64,000 nucleotides of DNA from Choricystis sp. odSpoLacu1. Lineage: Eukaryota; Chlorophyta; Trebouxiophyceae. Below are positions 53,366 through 63,312 of this stretch, one piece after another. The stretch covers positions 1-64,000 of the forward strand of contig OY253654.1 in assembly GCA_958009055.1 (NCBI GenBank). Direction: 5' to 3'. Made by a program: the position numbers and the translations under genes. The notes under the pieces were generated by a model. That model was given only the letters and a program-made list of their open reading frames with translations, was not told the origin of the DNA and made no database searches. Each line of letters starts with the position of its first letter. Position 1 is the first letter of the stretch.

Positions 53366-53554
53366 GGTTTGGGGCGTCGTGTGGGGCGCTGTGAGTTTTT
53401 GGACACGACAAAAAAGTTTTTCACACTCTGACGAAAAAAAAGAAAACGCTCGCGGCATTCGCGCCTCCGCGCGGCAGTGTGCCTGCGCCCACCTCTAATC
53501 GCGGGCGCACGCGACACATACACCACCACCCCTTTCCCAACACGCACACAAACC

Positions 53555-56500
53555 ATGGCCGACCCCCAGCCCCCCCACCCCCCACCCCGCCGCCGCCGCC
53601 CGCTGCCGGTCGCCCTGGAGCTGCGCGTGTGCGAGGTGGCCGGCCTCGTCGCCCCCAGCGGCGCCGTGTCGGTGACGGTGAGAAGAGAGAGAAGGAGGAT
53701 GGAACCAGAGAGAGTCGCGCCCACGGCGAAAACGGGGATCATCAGGGCTTGAAAAAACACAAACACCGTTATTTTGATCCCCTCCCCCCCCACCACCACC
53801 CACAGGTCCATGTCGACGGCGTCGACCACGCCACCCAGCCCACCCCCGTCCTCAACGGTGCGTCCACGGTGGCGGCCTGGACCCGCCTGCTGGTGCGGCG
53901 CCCAGACGAAGGAGTCGAACTCTCAGTCCACCTGACGCGCGCGGGGTGGGCGCGCGCCCTGTGGCCCGCCCCCGTGGCCGTGTGTCTGGGGCGGGCGGTG
54001 TTGGCCGCCGACGAGCTGGCCCCCCCGGACGACCTGGATGGCCGGGGCCGGGGGCCTTGGCGGTGTGTCGCGCTGCAGCTGGCCAAAGACGGAGCCAGCG
54101 CGGCCGAACTGTCCCGTCGGCGCCCGGCTGGAACAGCTGGCGGCGATGATGGGGCTGCTGCCAGGGCGAGGGCGGAGGGACGGGCGTCCAGCTTCAAGAG
54201 TGGGGATGGTGGAGTGTCAGCCGTCCCACCACCATCCACCCCCACCAACGACGACGCCACCGACATCGCGCTGCCCCGTCTGGACACCGTGCTGCACGGC
54301 AGTCGGGGCGTTGTGTTGGTGGAGTGGCGAGTCGGCATTCCGCCTGCTGCGCCTCCTCCCTGGTACCAGGAAGAAGTGCCGATCGCGCGCCTGCGCCGCG
54401 CCGCCCACGCGTACGCCCACGGCGGCTTCATGGGCCTCGCCCCCTCCATGATGGCGGACCCAGCCTGGGTGGCCATTCTGGAGGCGGAGGATCCACCGTC
54501 GGCGGCGAGGGTGGCGCCCGTCGCGGCCGCCGCGCGCGCGGCGGTCGCGGCCGCGGCCGCAGGCGTGCCCGACACAGCCACCCGCACCCTGCGCCTGATG
54601 ACCATGCTGGAGAATTCGCCCGTCCTGTGTGCGTACGGCATGGTGAGGTGCGGCAGCACGGCCCCGCTGGCGGGGGCGGACGGAGGTGGTGGCGTGCGCG
54701 GGCGCGGCACGCGCGCCGCGTCCGACCGGGGCGGCACCTCCCTGGACGGCACGCCGTCGCGGGGGGAGACGCCCTGCGTGCCCGCCTTTCTGGATGGTGG
54801 GGGTGGCGGCCGCGGCGCGTGGCTCGGGTTTGCGGGGACGCCGCCGCCTGAAGGCGGCAGCGCGTCGCCGCCGCGCGTCGTGGGGTGGCCGCCCGACCGC
54901 GACCGCGCGTCGCCGCCGCCGCCCGCCATGGCGCTGCGCCTGCCCCCCACCGCGCTGGGGGACAGGTCGTCACCGCCACCGCCGCCGCCAGCGCGGGCGT
55001 CGCCGCCGCCCGCGTCCCCGGACGCGAGGACGCTCTCATCATCGCCCGACGCGCGGCCGTGCGTGGTGTCGCGGTCGCCGTCGCCGCCGCCGCCGCAGGG
55101 TGAGCCCCCGCCCACACGCCGCCCGCCACGGGTGCCCCCCCACCGGCGCACCATGAGCGACGCCGCCCTGTTCCCCGCCATGCGGTCTCCCTTTGCCTCG
55201 TCCGACGGCGCCCCCCCTCCACGCCCGCTCTCGCGTCACGCCACCTTCTCCACCCTCCTCGCCCGCCCCGAGTCGGACGCCTCCCTCGCCTCCGCCGACG
55301 AATCCGGCGGCGGTCGCACCTTCTTCGAGCGTGGAGGCGGCTCCGCGGCCGCCCTGGTGCGCGTGCTGTCTGAGGCTCTCTTCTCCGACTCGCGCGAACC
55401 CGGCACCGCGCGGGGGACCGGCCCCCGCACCCCCCTCGCCCCCCGCGGCGCGGACGCGGGCGGCGCCAGCTCCAGCTCCAGCTCAGGGGATGATGAAGGT
55501 GATGATGATGATGATGGCAGTGGCACCACGCGGCGGCGCCTCCACCGCCGCGACTCGTCCGGCGACGACGACGCGGCGGGGCCTTGGCCCTCGTCGGCCG
55601 CACCCGTCCGCTCCCGCCTCGCCGACCACGAAGCCTCCGGCCTGGCCGCGTTGAGGGCCGCCGCTTTGGCCTGCACCCCGCCTGCCGTGCTGGCGGATCG
55701 GCCGGGCGGGGCGAACAGGTATGGATATTCAGCCCCCGCGCTCGAGTGGGACGTGTGGATCGATCCGGCCGCGCCGTGGGACTTGGGGGGGGCGTCCGTC
55801 GACCACGGCACCCCGGGCGCCCTCGTCGCTCAAGCCATCACGGCGGGCCTGCCAGGGCTATCGTCCCTCGCCCGTGCTGCCGGCGCTGCCCGCATCCTGC
55901 GCGACGGCATCTCGCCCGCCGCCTGGCTCACCCTCTTCGGCCGCTCCGTCAACGCGGCCGTCTGTGGCGACCCGCGCACCCCCCTCCCCCTGGCCCTGGC
56001 CGAGGGCGCGTCCCCCGGGTTTGCGTACAGGTTGAATGTGCGCGTGTCCGCGGGTCGGGGGTCGCTGTTTGGCGCGACCCGCCTCACGCCGCGCGCCGCG
56101 GCCCGTGTTTATCTTCGTCTGTCAGTCCGTGGCTCCACCCCCCTTCCCCGCCTGCGGGGGCCCCCTGGCTCAGCGCGCGGCGCAGGTGCCGCCGACGGCG
56201 AGCGCGTCGCCTGGCTGGGGCCCGCGTTCTCTCTATGGCCGCTGCCGCCGCCGCTCTCCGGCGCGGTGCTGCGCATCGAGGTGCGGTCCGCGGGCGGCGC
56301 GGGCGGCCGCCTGCGCGACCGGCGCCTGGGCACGGCCGAGGTGCCGTTGTCTGCCGCCCTGGCGCCCCGGAATGGGGTTGGCCCCCCCGCCTCGACGTGG
56401 GTCCCCCTCGAACCGAGGCGCCACCACCGCAAGGGGGGGGAGCCCGCCGACCCTCCACCTCCAGCGTCTGTGGCCGAATCTGCAGACTCCGAGACCGCCA

Positions 56501-58401
56501 TCACCGGCAGCGAAGCCGATGGCGGCTGCCTGCGCCGGCGCCGGCGTTGGTCGGTGACGCCCGCCCCCGACGATGGCGACGTCGATGAGAGCGACGCCGA
56601 CGCGCCGCTGCGAGGGCGCACCCCCGCCGACCCTCCTGCTTCCACTGACGCCGCTCTTTGGGGAGAAGTCCGCGTCTGGCTGTCCCTGGAGGAAGTCGCC
56701 CACCTGGACGCGGCAGCAGAGGCGGGCGTCGAACGCGCGGCCGCCCAAACCTGCCTCGCCCTCCTCTCCCGCCCGGGCGGCATCTTCCTCGACGTCAAGT
56801 CCGCCTACTCCACCGCAGCAGACGTGCAACTGTTCGCGGGCGCCCTCGCCGGCCTCGGCATCCACGTCAAAGCCGTGCTATCGTTTGCGAGGCGGCAGCT
56901 GGATGATGGCGGGCTCGCGCGCGCTGCGCGCACCGCCCCGGGCGTCCGCCTCTTCCACGGCCTGTCCGGCCTGGAGCTCGCCTGTGAGCGTGGCCACGTG
57001 CCCCGCGGCTCCCTCGTCCTGTTCAATGGCGCGTCCCTGGTGCTGCCCCACGCCGCGGGCTCACGCGGCGCGCGCGCGGCCGCAGACGACCCCGCCCTCC
57101 GCGCGTCGGCCGCGGGTGGCGGCGGCCTGGCCCCCGGGGCCGGAGGCCTGCTCGACCCCGTCGCCGTGCGCCGCTACGTCGCCCTCGTCGAACTGCACGG
57201 CTTTGCGGGGGGGGTCTACCTTCAGGAAGCCGACGCGTGCGCGGCGGCAGTCGACACACTGACGCGAGCAGTCGCCGAGGCCGGCCCCCTCCTCCCCCTC
57301 GGCTTCGCCTACGGCGGCGTCGCGGGCGCCGCCCCCGCCGCCCTGGGCGCTGCCGGGCGTGGCTACGGCGGCCAGGACGTGGTGGACGAACTCGGCGCAC
57401 GCCGCGCGCTGTCGCGCCGCGCCGCGCGGAGGGTCGCCCGCGGCGACGCAGCCGGCGCCTCGTTGACGACTGCCATTGCCTTGGCCCACCGCCTTTTACG
57501 CGGAGCCCCCATCCTGTGCCGCGCGCACCAACGCCTGCTGCTGCGCCTGATGTGGGATGTGTGGCCGCCCGACAGGCTGGTCGCGCTCGTCTCCGCACTC
57601 GGCGGCGTCCCCGCCATTTTCCACCGGTTCTGGTCACACTATGAAGCGACATCGCCGTTGACGCTACTAGAGTTGGGTTTCAACGCCAACCACACCAAAG
57701 ACTTGGCCCGCCTGCTGCGTGATCGCGGTGTGCTGGCGTCGCTCCCACGCTCCGACAAGGTCGCCCTCGCCACCTGGCTCGCCTCCCCCGAGCTCTATGG
57801 GTGGGGTCTCACCTACATGCTGATGGCGCGCGGCGTGCGTGCGGGCAGGCACAAGTTTGTGAAAGAGGCGCTGGCCTGCCTGCTGGAATCGTGTGATGGT
57901 GATGACGCCGCGGCAGTCGTCGCTGCCCTTGGCGGCCGCCGGGCCCTCATGCGCGCCCTGCGCGGCAACGTGCCCTTGTCCCAGTCCTACGCGTCCCGCG
58001 TGTGCGCGGTGGAGGCGGTGCACGCTGCTGATCCAAGTGCGCGGGCGGTGGATGGTGGCGCGGCGCCGCGGTATGCGCGTCTCCCGCACCGCGCCCTCCC
58101 CCCCTGGCACCCAGACGCGGCAGGCGCAGACCCCTGCCACACACGCCACAAGATCGCTGGCGTCAAGGTGGCCCGCATCGGGCGCAAAGTCGTCGTGCTG
58201 GCGGCCAGCCTGGCGCGGGAGGCAGCGTTGGCCCTGGCCACGGGCGGTCTGTGGCCAGCCCTCGTCACCCTGCCCCGCGCGGCGGCGCCCCACTTTTCGT
58301 CGGCGCTGGGCACATCAGTGGCGGTGTCGCTGGTGGTGCTGACCGTGGTGGCGGCGGTGTTGATGGCCGGGCACCGGTGGGGGGGGGTGTGGGTGGTGTG
58401 A
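53555..58401 (+). CDS. 1572-aa protein with C2-like regions and a C-terminal membrane anchor (unknown)
   Basis: Exons 53555-53677 and 53806-58401, phase 0. Residues ~18-160 (ALELRVCEVAGLVAPSGAVS, SVTVHVDGVDHATQP) resemble a C2 strand series. Residues ~300-700 are mostly disordered Pro/Ser/Asp-rich with DDEGDDDDDG. A second beta-rich block (RLNVRVSAGRGSLFG, ARVYLRLSVRG) precedes a C-terminal ~550-aa domain with GGIFLDVKSAYSTAADVQLF and GIHVKAVLSFARRQL, then helical repeats (LIALVSAL-type segments, NHTKDLARLLRDRGV). A single hydrophobic helix (TSVAVSLVVLTVVAAVLMAG) ends the protein, so it may be tail-anchored. I do not recognise the large domain. Confidence 0.7.
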
Positions 58402-58486
58402 GAAAAGGTTGAGAAAAACAGGGGGGGGGGGTGTTAACACAAGTATTTTTTGCATTTCTGTTTCCAGTCTCTTTCACTCTTTCTCT

Positions 58487-59395
58487 CTACGGCCACTCCA
58501 CCCTCAGCGTGTGCCCCCCCACCGGCGCCACCAGCGTCAACAACAGGATGGCGCCCTTGGCCATCGCCGTCGTCGGCGCCCCGCTGTCGCCATCCACCGC
58601 TCGCCACGATTCCAGCACCAGCCTGTCCCCCAGCGCTGCCGCAAAAGCTGCCCTTATGGCTGGCGCCCGCATGGCGGGGTCGGCTACCAGGGCCACGCCT
58701 CCCGGCATGACGAGTCGAGTCAGTGCACGGGCAACCGGTTCCGCCGCCCCTGCCTCGTACAGCACGTCCGCCGCCAGCACCACGTCCGCAGCAGCGGCGG
58801 TCAGGGCATGGGCATCGCCCCAGTCCAGGGTGGCGGTCGTGACGATGCCGGGGGGGAGGCCGCAAGCGCGCGCCGACGCGGCCGCGCACTGGAGGGCCAG
58901 GTCGTCTCTATCCGTCACCAGCACGGCCGCCGCTCCCGCCCGGGCGGCACCCAGCCCCGCTACGCCCAGGCCGGCGCCCATGTCGACGACGGACAGGCCG
59001 GCCACGCGGCGGGGGTCGGTGATGAGAGAGGCGGCAAGTGCTGCGCCCGCGGGCCACGGGCGCGCCCAGTAGGGGTCGGTATCGCCTTCGCCCGCGTCGA
59101 TGTAGTGGTCGAGCACGGCGTCCACGTCGAGAGGGCAGATCAAGGTCAGGGCGTCGGCGTCGGGCAGGCCGGGCAGCGGCAGGCACAGCGTGCCGAGGGG
59201 CAGCCCTCCCGCGGACGCGCCCGCCAGAGTGACGACCTCTGGTTTGGCGGTGGATGCAGGACCACCCTCCATCTCGTTGTAGGCGTGTGGTGTGTGGGGC
59301 GGACGGGCGGCTGGCCGCGACGGCTGTGGCTGGGAGGCATGCCGCATGTGCGGGGCGGTGGTTGGCGCGGCCGCGAGGCCGCGACTGCCCCGCAT
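58487..59395 (-). CDS. METTL-family lysine methyltransferase-like protein
   Basis: 302 aa from ATG 59395, or 261 aa from ATG 59272; the first 41 residues look like a targeting peptide (MRGSRGLAAAPTTAPHMRHA). A seven-stranded SAM-dependent fold is seen: PYWARPWPAGAALAASLIT (the W-P-x-G entry typical of METTL20/21), VVDMGAGLGVAGLGAARAG (SAM loop), VLVTDRDDLALQCAAASA, and VVLAADVLYEAGAAEPVARA (post-motif, D-x-L-Y). This group methylates lysines on proteins such as ETF-beta or chaperones. Substrate unknown; an organelle form would suit an ETF-beta enzyme. Confidence 0.72.
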   Translation of the reverse strand: MRGSRGLAAAPTTAPHMRHASQPQPSRPAARPPHTPHAYNEMEGGPASTAKPEVVTLAGASAGGLPLGTLCLPLPGLPDADALTLICPLDVDAVLDHYIDAGEGDTDPYWARPWPAGAALAASLITDPRRVAGLSVVDMGAGLGVAGLGAARAGAAAVLVTDRDDLALQCAAASARACGLPPGIVTTATLDWGDAHALTAAAADVVLAADVLYEAGAAEPVARALTRLVMPGGVALVADPAMRAPAIRAAFAAALGDRLVLESWRAVDGDSGAPTTAMAKGAILLLTLVAPVGGHTLRVEWP

Positions 59396-59510
59396 TGCGT
59401 GGAGACCGAGTCACTGGTGTGCTGTGTGTCGACACTGGTCGAGACACGCAGGCGCGCGCGCGACCTCTGTGCAAAAATAAGGCAAAAACAAACTGAGGCA
59501 AAAACAATTT

Positions 59511-60591
59511 TCACACAGCAAACCCGTGGTGCACGGCCACCACGCCCCCCGTCCACCCTTCGTACCGCACCCCCCGAAACCCAGCCTCCCGCAGCATGGC
59601 CGCAAACGTGGCCCTGTCGGGAAATTGGCGAATGGATTCGACAAGGTAGCGGTATGATTCGGCATCGCCTGCCACTGCTTGCCCAAGCGCGGGAATGGCA
59701 CGATAAGAATAAGCATCATACACCGCCTTCAAAACGGGCGCGTCCACGTTGCTAAATTCCAGGCACGCAAAGTGGCCTCCCGGGGCGAGGACGCGGCGGG
59801 CGGAGCGCAGGGCGGCGTCGACGCGCGTCACATTGCGAATGCCGAACGCGATGGTGACGACATCAAAGGAGGCGTCGGGGAAGGGGGCGAGTGTCTGGGC
59901 GTCAGCCTGGACAAAGGCCAGGTCGGGGCCGGCTGGTGTGGGGTGAGGGAAGGAGGTGAGTTTCTTGTTTTGATCACTCCCTCTCTCCCCCCTCTCACCA
60001 AAACACCCCCACTCGCTCACCTATGCCCCCCTCCTCCGCCTTCCTCCGCCCTTCAGCCAGCATGTCGGCATTGATGTCGCACACCGTGACGGTGGATGTG
60101 GGGGGGGGAGCCTCCCCAGGGCGCGACGCGTCTGCGGCCGCCGCGTCAGCGCTGCGCAAACGCTTCAACACGCGGAACGCGACGTCCCCGGTGCCGCCCG
60201 CCAGGTCCAGGTGGCGGGTACCAGCCACGGGGTCGCCGAGGGTGTCTACGAAGTCGTCCTGGAGGTATTTGTGCGGGTGTGTTACCAGTCGGCTTTTGTT
60301 TTTAACCACACGACCCATCAACACGCTCACCTCTCTCTCCCTCTCCCTCCCCCTTACCTTCCACAGCCGGTGCATGCCCACGCTCATGATATCGTTCATG
60401 ACATCATACTTGGCGGCCACCGACGAAAAGACGGCCGCCACGCGCCCCGCTTTCTGTGCTGGGTCGACGGGCGCCTCCCCAAACGACGCCGCCAGCGCGT
60501 CGGCCGCGGCGGCCGGAGTGGTGGGAGGGCGAGTGGACGCGGACGCCAGGCCGCGCGCCGCCAGGCGGCGCAGGGCGGGGGCGCGCGACAT
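59511..60591 (-). CDS. COQ5: Ubiquinone C-methyltransferase COQ5 (UbiE family)
   Basis: Three exons: 60591-60358, 60258-60021, 59932-59511; 297 aa, phases 0 and 1. The mitochondrial presequence is MSRAPALRRLAARGLASAS. UbiE/COQ5 signatures are intact: VAAKYDVMNDIMSVGMHRLW, then across splice 1 DDFVDTLGDPVAGTRHLDLA and GGTGDVAF (SAM loop), VTVCDINADMLAEGR, and after splice 2 DAQTLAPFPDASFDVVTIAF, GIRNVTRVDAALR and LEFSNVDAPVLKAVYDAYSY. It methylates the benzoquinol ring in ubiquinone synthesis. The presequence favours mitochondrial COQ5 over plastid MenG. Divergent from the DCN1-type gene (155 bp). Confidence 0.95.
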
Positions 60592-60746
60592 TGGCGCCGA
60601 GGAAGCGAAAAAAAAAAAAAAAAACACGGCAGAGAGTTTTTTTTTTGCTCATTGCCGGCGCGGCCAATTGACGTTTTTTATTTTCTTCTTGCGGGGTTTC
60701 TCCTGTGCGTGTTCCCCGCGACCCACCGCTCCTCCTGCCACACAGC

Positions 60747-61602
60747 ATGACCAACCGCCGCGTGCTCAAGGCTCGCCGCGGCGGTGTCGCCGGCGGGGTG
60801 AGAGAGGGAGGGTGGGTGGGGGGAGAGAGTGGCGCCCCGTGTCACCCCGTCTCGCGCCCCCAACACTCTTACACACCGCACAGACGCCGCCCCCCGCGGA
60901 CGGCCCGTCCATGGCGCCCGAATTCGCCACGTACGCAGATGCGGGCGACCCGGACACAATCGGGCCGGAAGGTGAGGGAGAGAGGGGAGAGAGGAAGAGG
61001 GAGGCACTTTTTTTTTTCGTGTCCGCCCGCCCCGACCTTTCCCACCCACCCCGACACTCACAGGCATCGAACGCCTCTGCGCCGACCTGGGCCTCGACCC
61101 CACCGACCGCCGCGTCCTGCTGCTGGCCTGGAAGGCGGGCGCCTCGCGCCAGGGGTTCTTCACGCGGGGGGAGCTCACGCGCGCGGGTGCCGCCCTCCGC
61201 GCGCCCACGTTTCGGTCCCTGGCCGCCGCCCTCCCCGCCCTTGCCACTGCGACGGATGCGTCCCCGGGCGCTCTCGCCGACTTCATGGCGTTTGCGTTCA
61301 AATACTGCCTCACAGAACCCGGGCAGCGGATCCTGGACCTCGAGACCGCGGCCGCCCTGCTGGCCATCGCCCTCCCCCCCTCCAACCCGCACACCAAGCC
61401 GTTGCTCCAGTATGTGACGACCCAGAAGGATGCCAAGTCGGTGACTGCTGACACGTGGGCTGGGATCGCGCGCTTTGTGACGGCCGTCGACGGCCCCTGC
61501 ACCGAGCACGACGATGGGGACGCGTGGCCGTTGCTGCTGGACAACTATGTGGCGTGGGTGCGGGGGGGCAGGGGCAAGGGAGGGGCGGCGGAGGGGGCGT
61601 GA
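60747..61602 (+). CDS. DCN1-like protein (cullin neddylation factor)
   Basis: Three exons: 60747-60797, 60884-60971, 61064-61602; 225 aa, phases 0 and 1. After ~40 disordered residues the protein has the potentiating-neddylation domain: IERLCADLGLDPTDRRVLLL, LADFMAFAFKYCLTEPGQRI, LETAAALLAIALP, and the signature DGDAWPLLLDNYVAWVRGG (family D-x-W-P-x-L-x-D-x-F/Y-V-x-W). DCN1 proteins bind NEDD8-loaded Ubc12 and cullins to promote neddylation. No myristoylation site or UBA domain is visible, so it is a short form. Confidence 0.9.
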
Positions 61603-61852
61603 GAATGATGGTGTGGGGTTGGGAAAACACAGAGGCCTCCCTCTGTTTTTCCCCCCCTTGCGCTCTCTTCTGAGCCTGCTTCCTTTGTCTGCCCGATCAA
61701 ACGAACCCCCAAACGATGCTTTCCATTCTTGTCAGTGTGTGTGTGTAGTTTCGGCCTTCCCCCTTTTTTTTCGCCAGTGTCGAAAAGAGAAAACAAAAAA
61801 TCACTCTCTTCGCTTGTGCTTCTCCTCCAATCCCCAACAAAAAGCGCTCTCG

Positions 61853-62422
61853 ATGAACCGCCCCGTCCGCGCCGCTCTCCCCACGCGCACGCTGCGGTGA
61901 GTCGTGGTGTGTGGCGACACAGCCCGCGCTCCTCCCGGGAGGCGGGAGGAGAGGGGAGGGAGAGAGAGAGAGACCGCGCGCGCGCTGCTGGTTTTGACCG
62001 CCACGGCGCGGCGCCACGTCGCTTCCCGCTCCTTTCCTCCACACAAAAAAACGCTCGACTTCTCCGCTGGTCTGGTGATCGCCAGCCCGCACACGCTCTC
62101 TGCCTCACATCCTTTTTCCCGCCCCTCATTCAGCCTCGCCCCCGTGCGCCGCGCCCCCACCCCCGCGCGCGCGACGCCGTCGGACCCCCCTCCTCCCGAC
62201 GCCACCCCCAAACCCTCCTCCGACGGCACCTTTTACAACGACGACAACCCGCTCCCCCCCCGCACCGAGATGTCGGACGAGTACAAGAAGAAGCTGCGGG
62301 CCGAGTATCTTTCTTTCGGCGGGTCCCCCAACACCAAGATGGGCAGCAACTACTTTCTGTGGATCATCGTCGGCATCTCCTCGCTGGCGGTGTTGACCTG
62401 GTTGACGGGCAACTTGAACTAG
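61853..62422 (+). CDS. Small single-span membrane protein, probably organellar
   Basis: Exons 61853-61896 and 62134-62422 (phase 2, intron 237 nt), 110 aa. The N-terminus MNRPVRAALPTRTLRLAPVR is an Arg/Ala/Thr-rich transit peptide. The conserved-looking core reads EMSDEYKKKLRAEYLSFGGS, PNTKMGSNYFLWIIVGISSL and ends with the membrane span and TWLTGNLN. Short proteins with this helix-GGSPN-x-x-x-GSNYF-membrane plan occur in algae and plants, often annotated as hypothetical plastid proteins; I recall the pattern but no function. Confidence 0.6.
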
Positions 62423-62544
62423 GGCTGGTGGGTGGGTGAGAGAATTTGAAGGCGAGAGAGAGAAGATGATCGTTTTCTTTCTTCTTCAACACAGAACGCA
62501 AAGAAAAAAACACACTGCCACGAAAAGAAAAAAGCCCACTCTCT

Positions 62545-63090
62545 CTAATCCCAGTCGCCACGCACAGCCTCTGGCGGGGGCGCATACTCGGCCGGGAACA
62601 CGCCGCTGCCGACAGCCCGCACGCCGCCCCACATGACGCCGACGTGGGGAGTGGTCTGCCACCCAATCGTTAGGTTGAAGGGTGACCCCCTCAACCCCGC
62701 CCCCCGATCCGTCAACGCGTACGGATAGTCGATGCGCAGGGACGGTTCGACGATGACGGCGTCGCGTGGGGAGGTCACGATCGTCGACCACAGCGTGACG
62801 TCGGTCCGCGGCGCGGCGCTCGTCCCAAACTGGGCCCCCACCCACACGTACGCCTGCCTCGTGTTCCAGTGGAACAGGGGGGTCACGTCGGCGGCCACGT
62901 CCAGCAGCAGCCAGGCGCGGTCGCCGGTGGGGGAGCGGTCCAGGCCTTCCACACGGACGACGCTCGCGGCCAGCGCGCCCGGCTCCCGCGGCAGCCTCAG
63001 GTCGGCTACCGCCGCCCCGATGGCCATCACCGCCAGCGCGGTGGAGGCGGCGGTGAACAGGGAGTTGGCGCGGTAGAGGGCGGTGTGCAT
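62545..63090 (-). CDS. SPC3: Signal peptidase complex subunit 3 (SPC3 / SPC22/23)
   Basis: Single exon, 181 aa. An N-terminal signal anchor follows MHTALYRANSLFTAASTALA. The lumenal domain has the SPC3 order: AWLLLDVAADVTPLFHWNTR, QAYVWVGAQF, VTLWSTIVTSPRDAVI, YPYALTDRGAGLRGSPFNLT and IGWQTTPHVGVM. The F-x-W-N-T-x-Q blocks are diagnostic. SPC3 supports the ER signal peptidase that cleaves secretory leaders. It lies between two unrelated genes. Confidence 0.94.
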   Translation of the reverse strand: MHTALYRANSLFTAASTALAVMAIGAAVADLRLPREPGALAASVVRVEGLDRSPTGDRAWLLLDVAADVTPLFHWNTRQAYVWVGAQFGTSAAPRTDVTLWSTIVTSPRDAVIVEPSLRIDYPYALTDRGAGLRGSPFNLTIGWQTTPHVGVMWGGVRAVGSGVFPAEYAPPPEAVRGDWD

Positions 63091-63312
63091 GGTTGCGCAG
63101 TGAAAATGGGGGAAAACGCGATCGGTCGCGGCGCAGGCGCAAGAGTGGGTTTGGGGTCTCTCCCTCCCGTGCCTGCGTGTGTGCGTGCTTGCGTGTGTGG
63201 CGCGAGAGTGTGTGCGGCAACGCGGGAGGGGCGCCTGACCGGCCGAGCAACAAAAAGAGGAACGATTTGTGTTGTTTTTTTCACACGTACTCTCACTCTC
63301 TGCTCGCCACTC

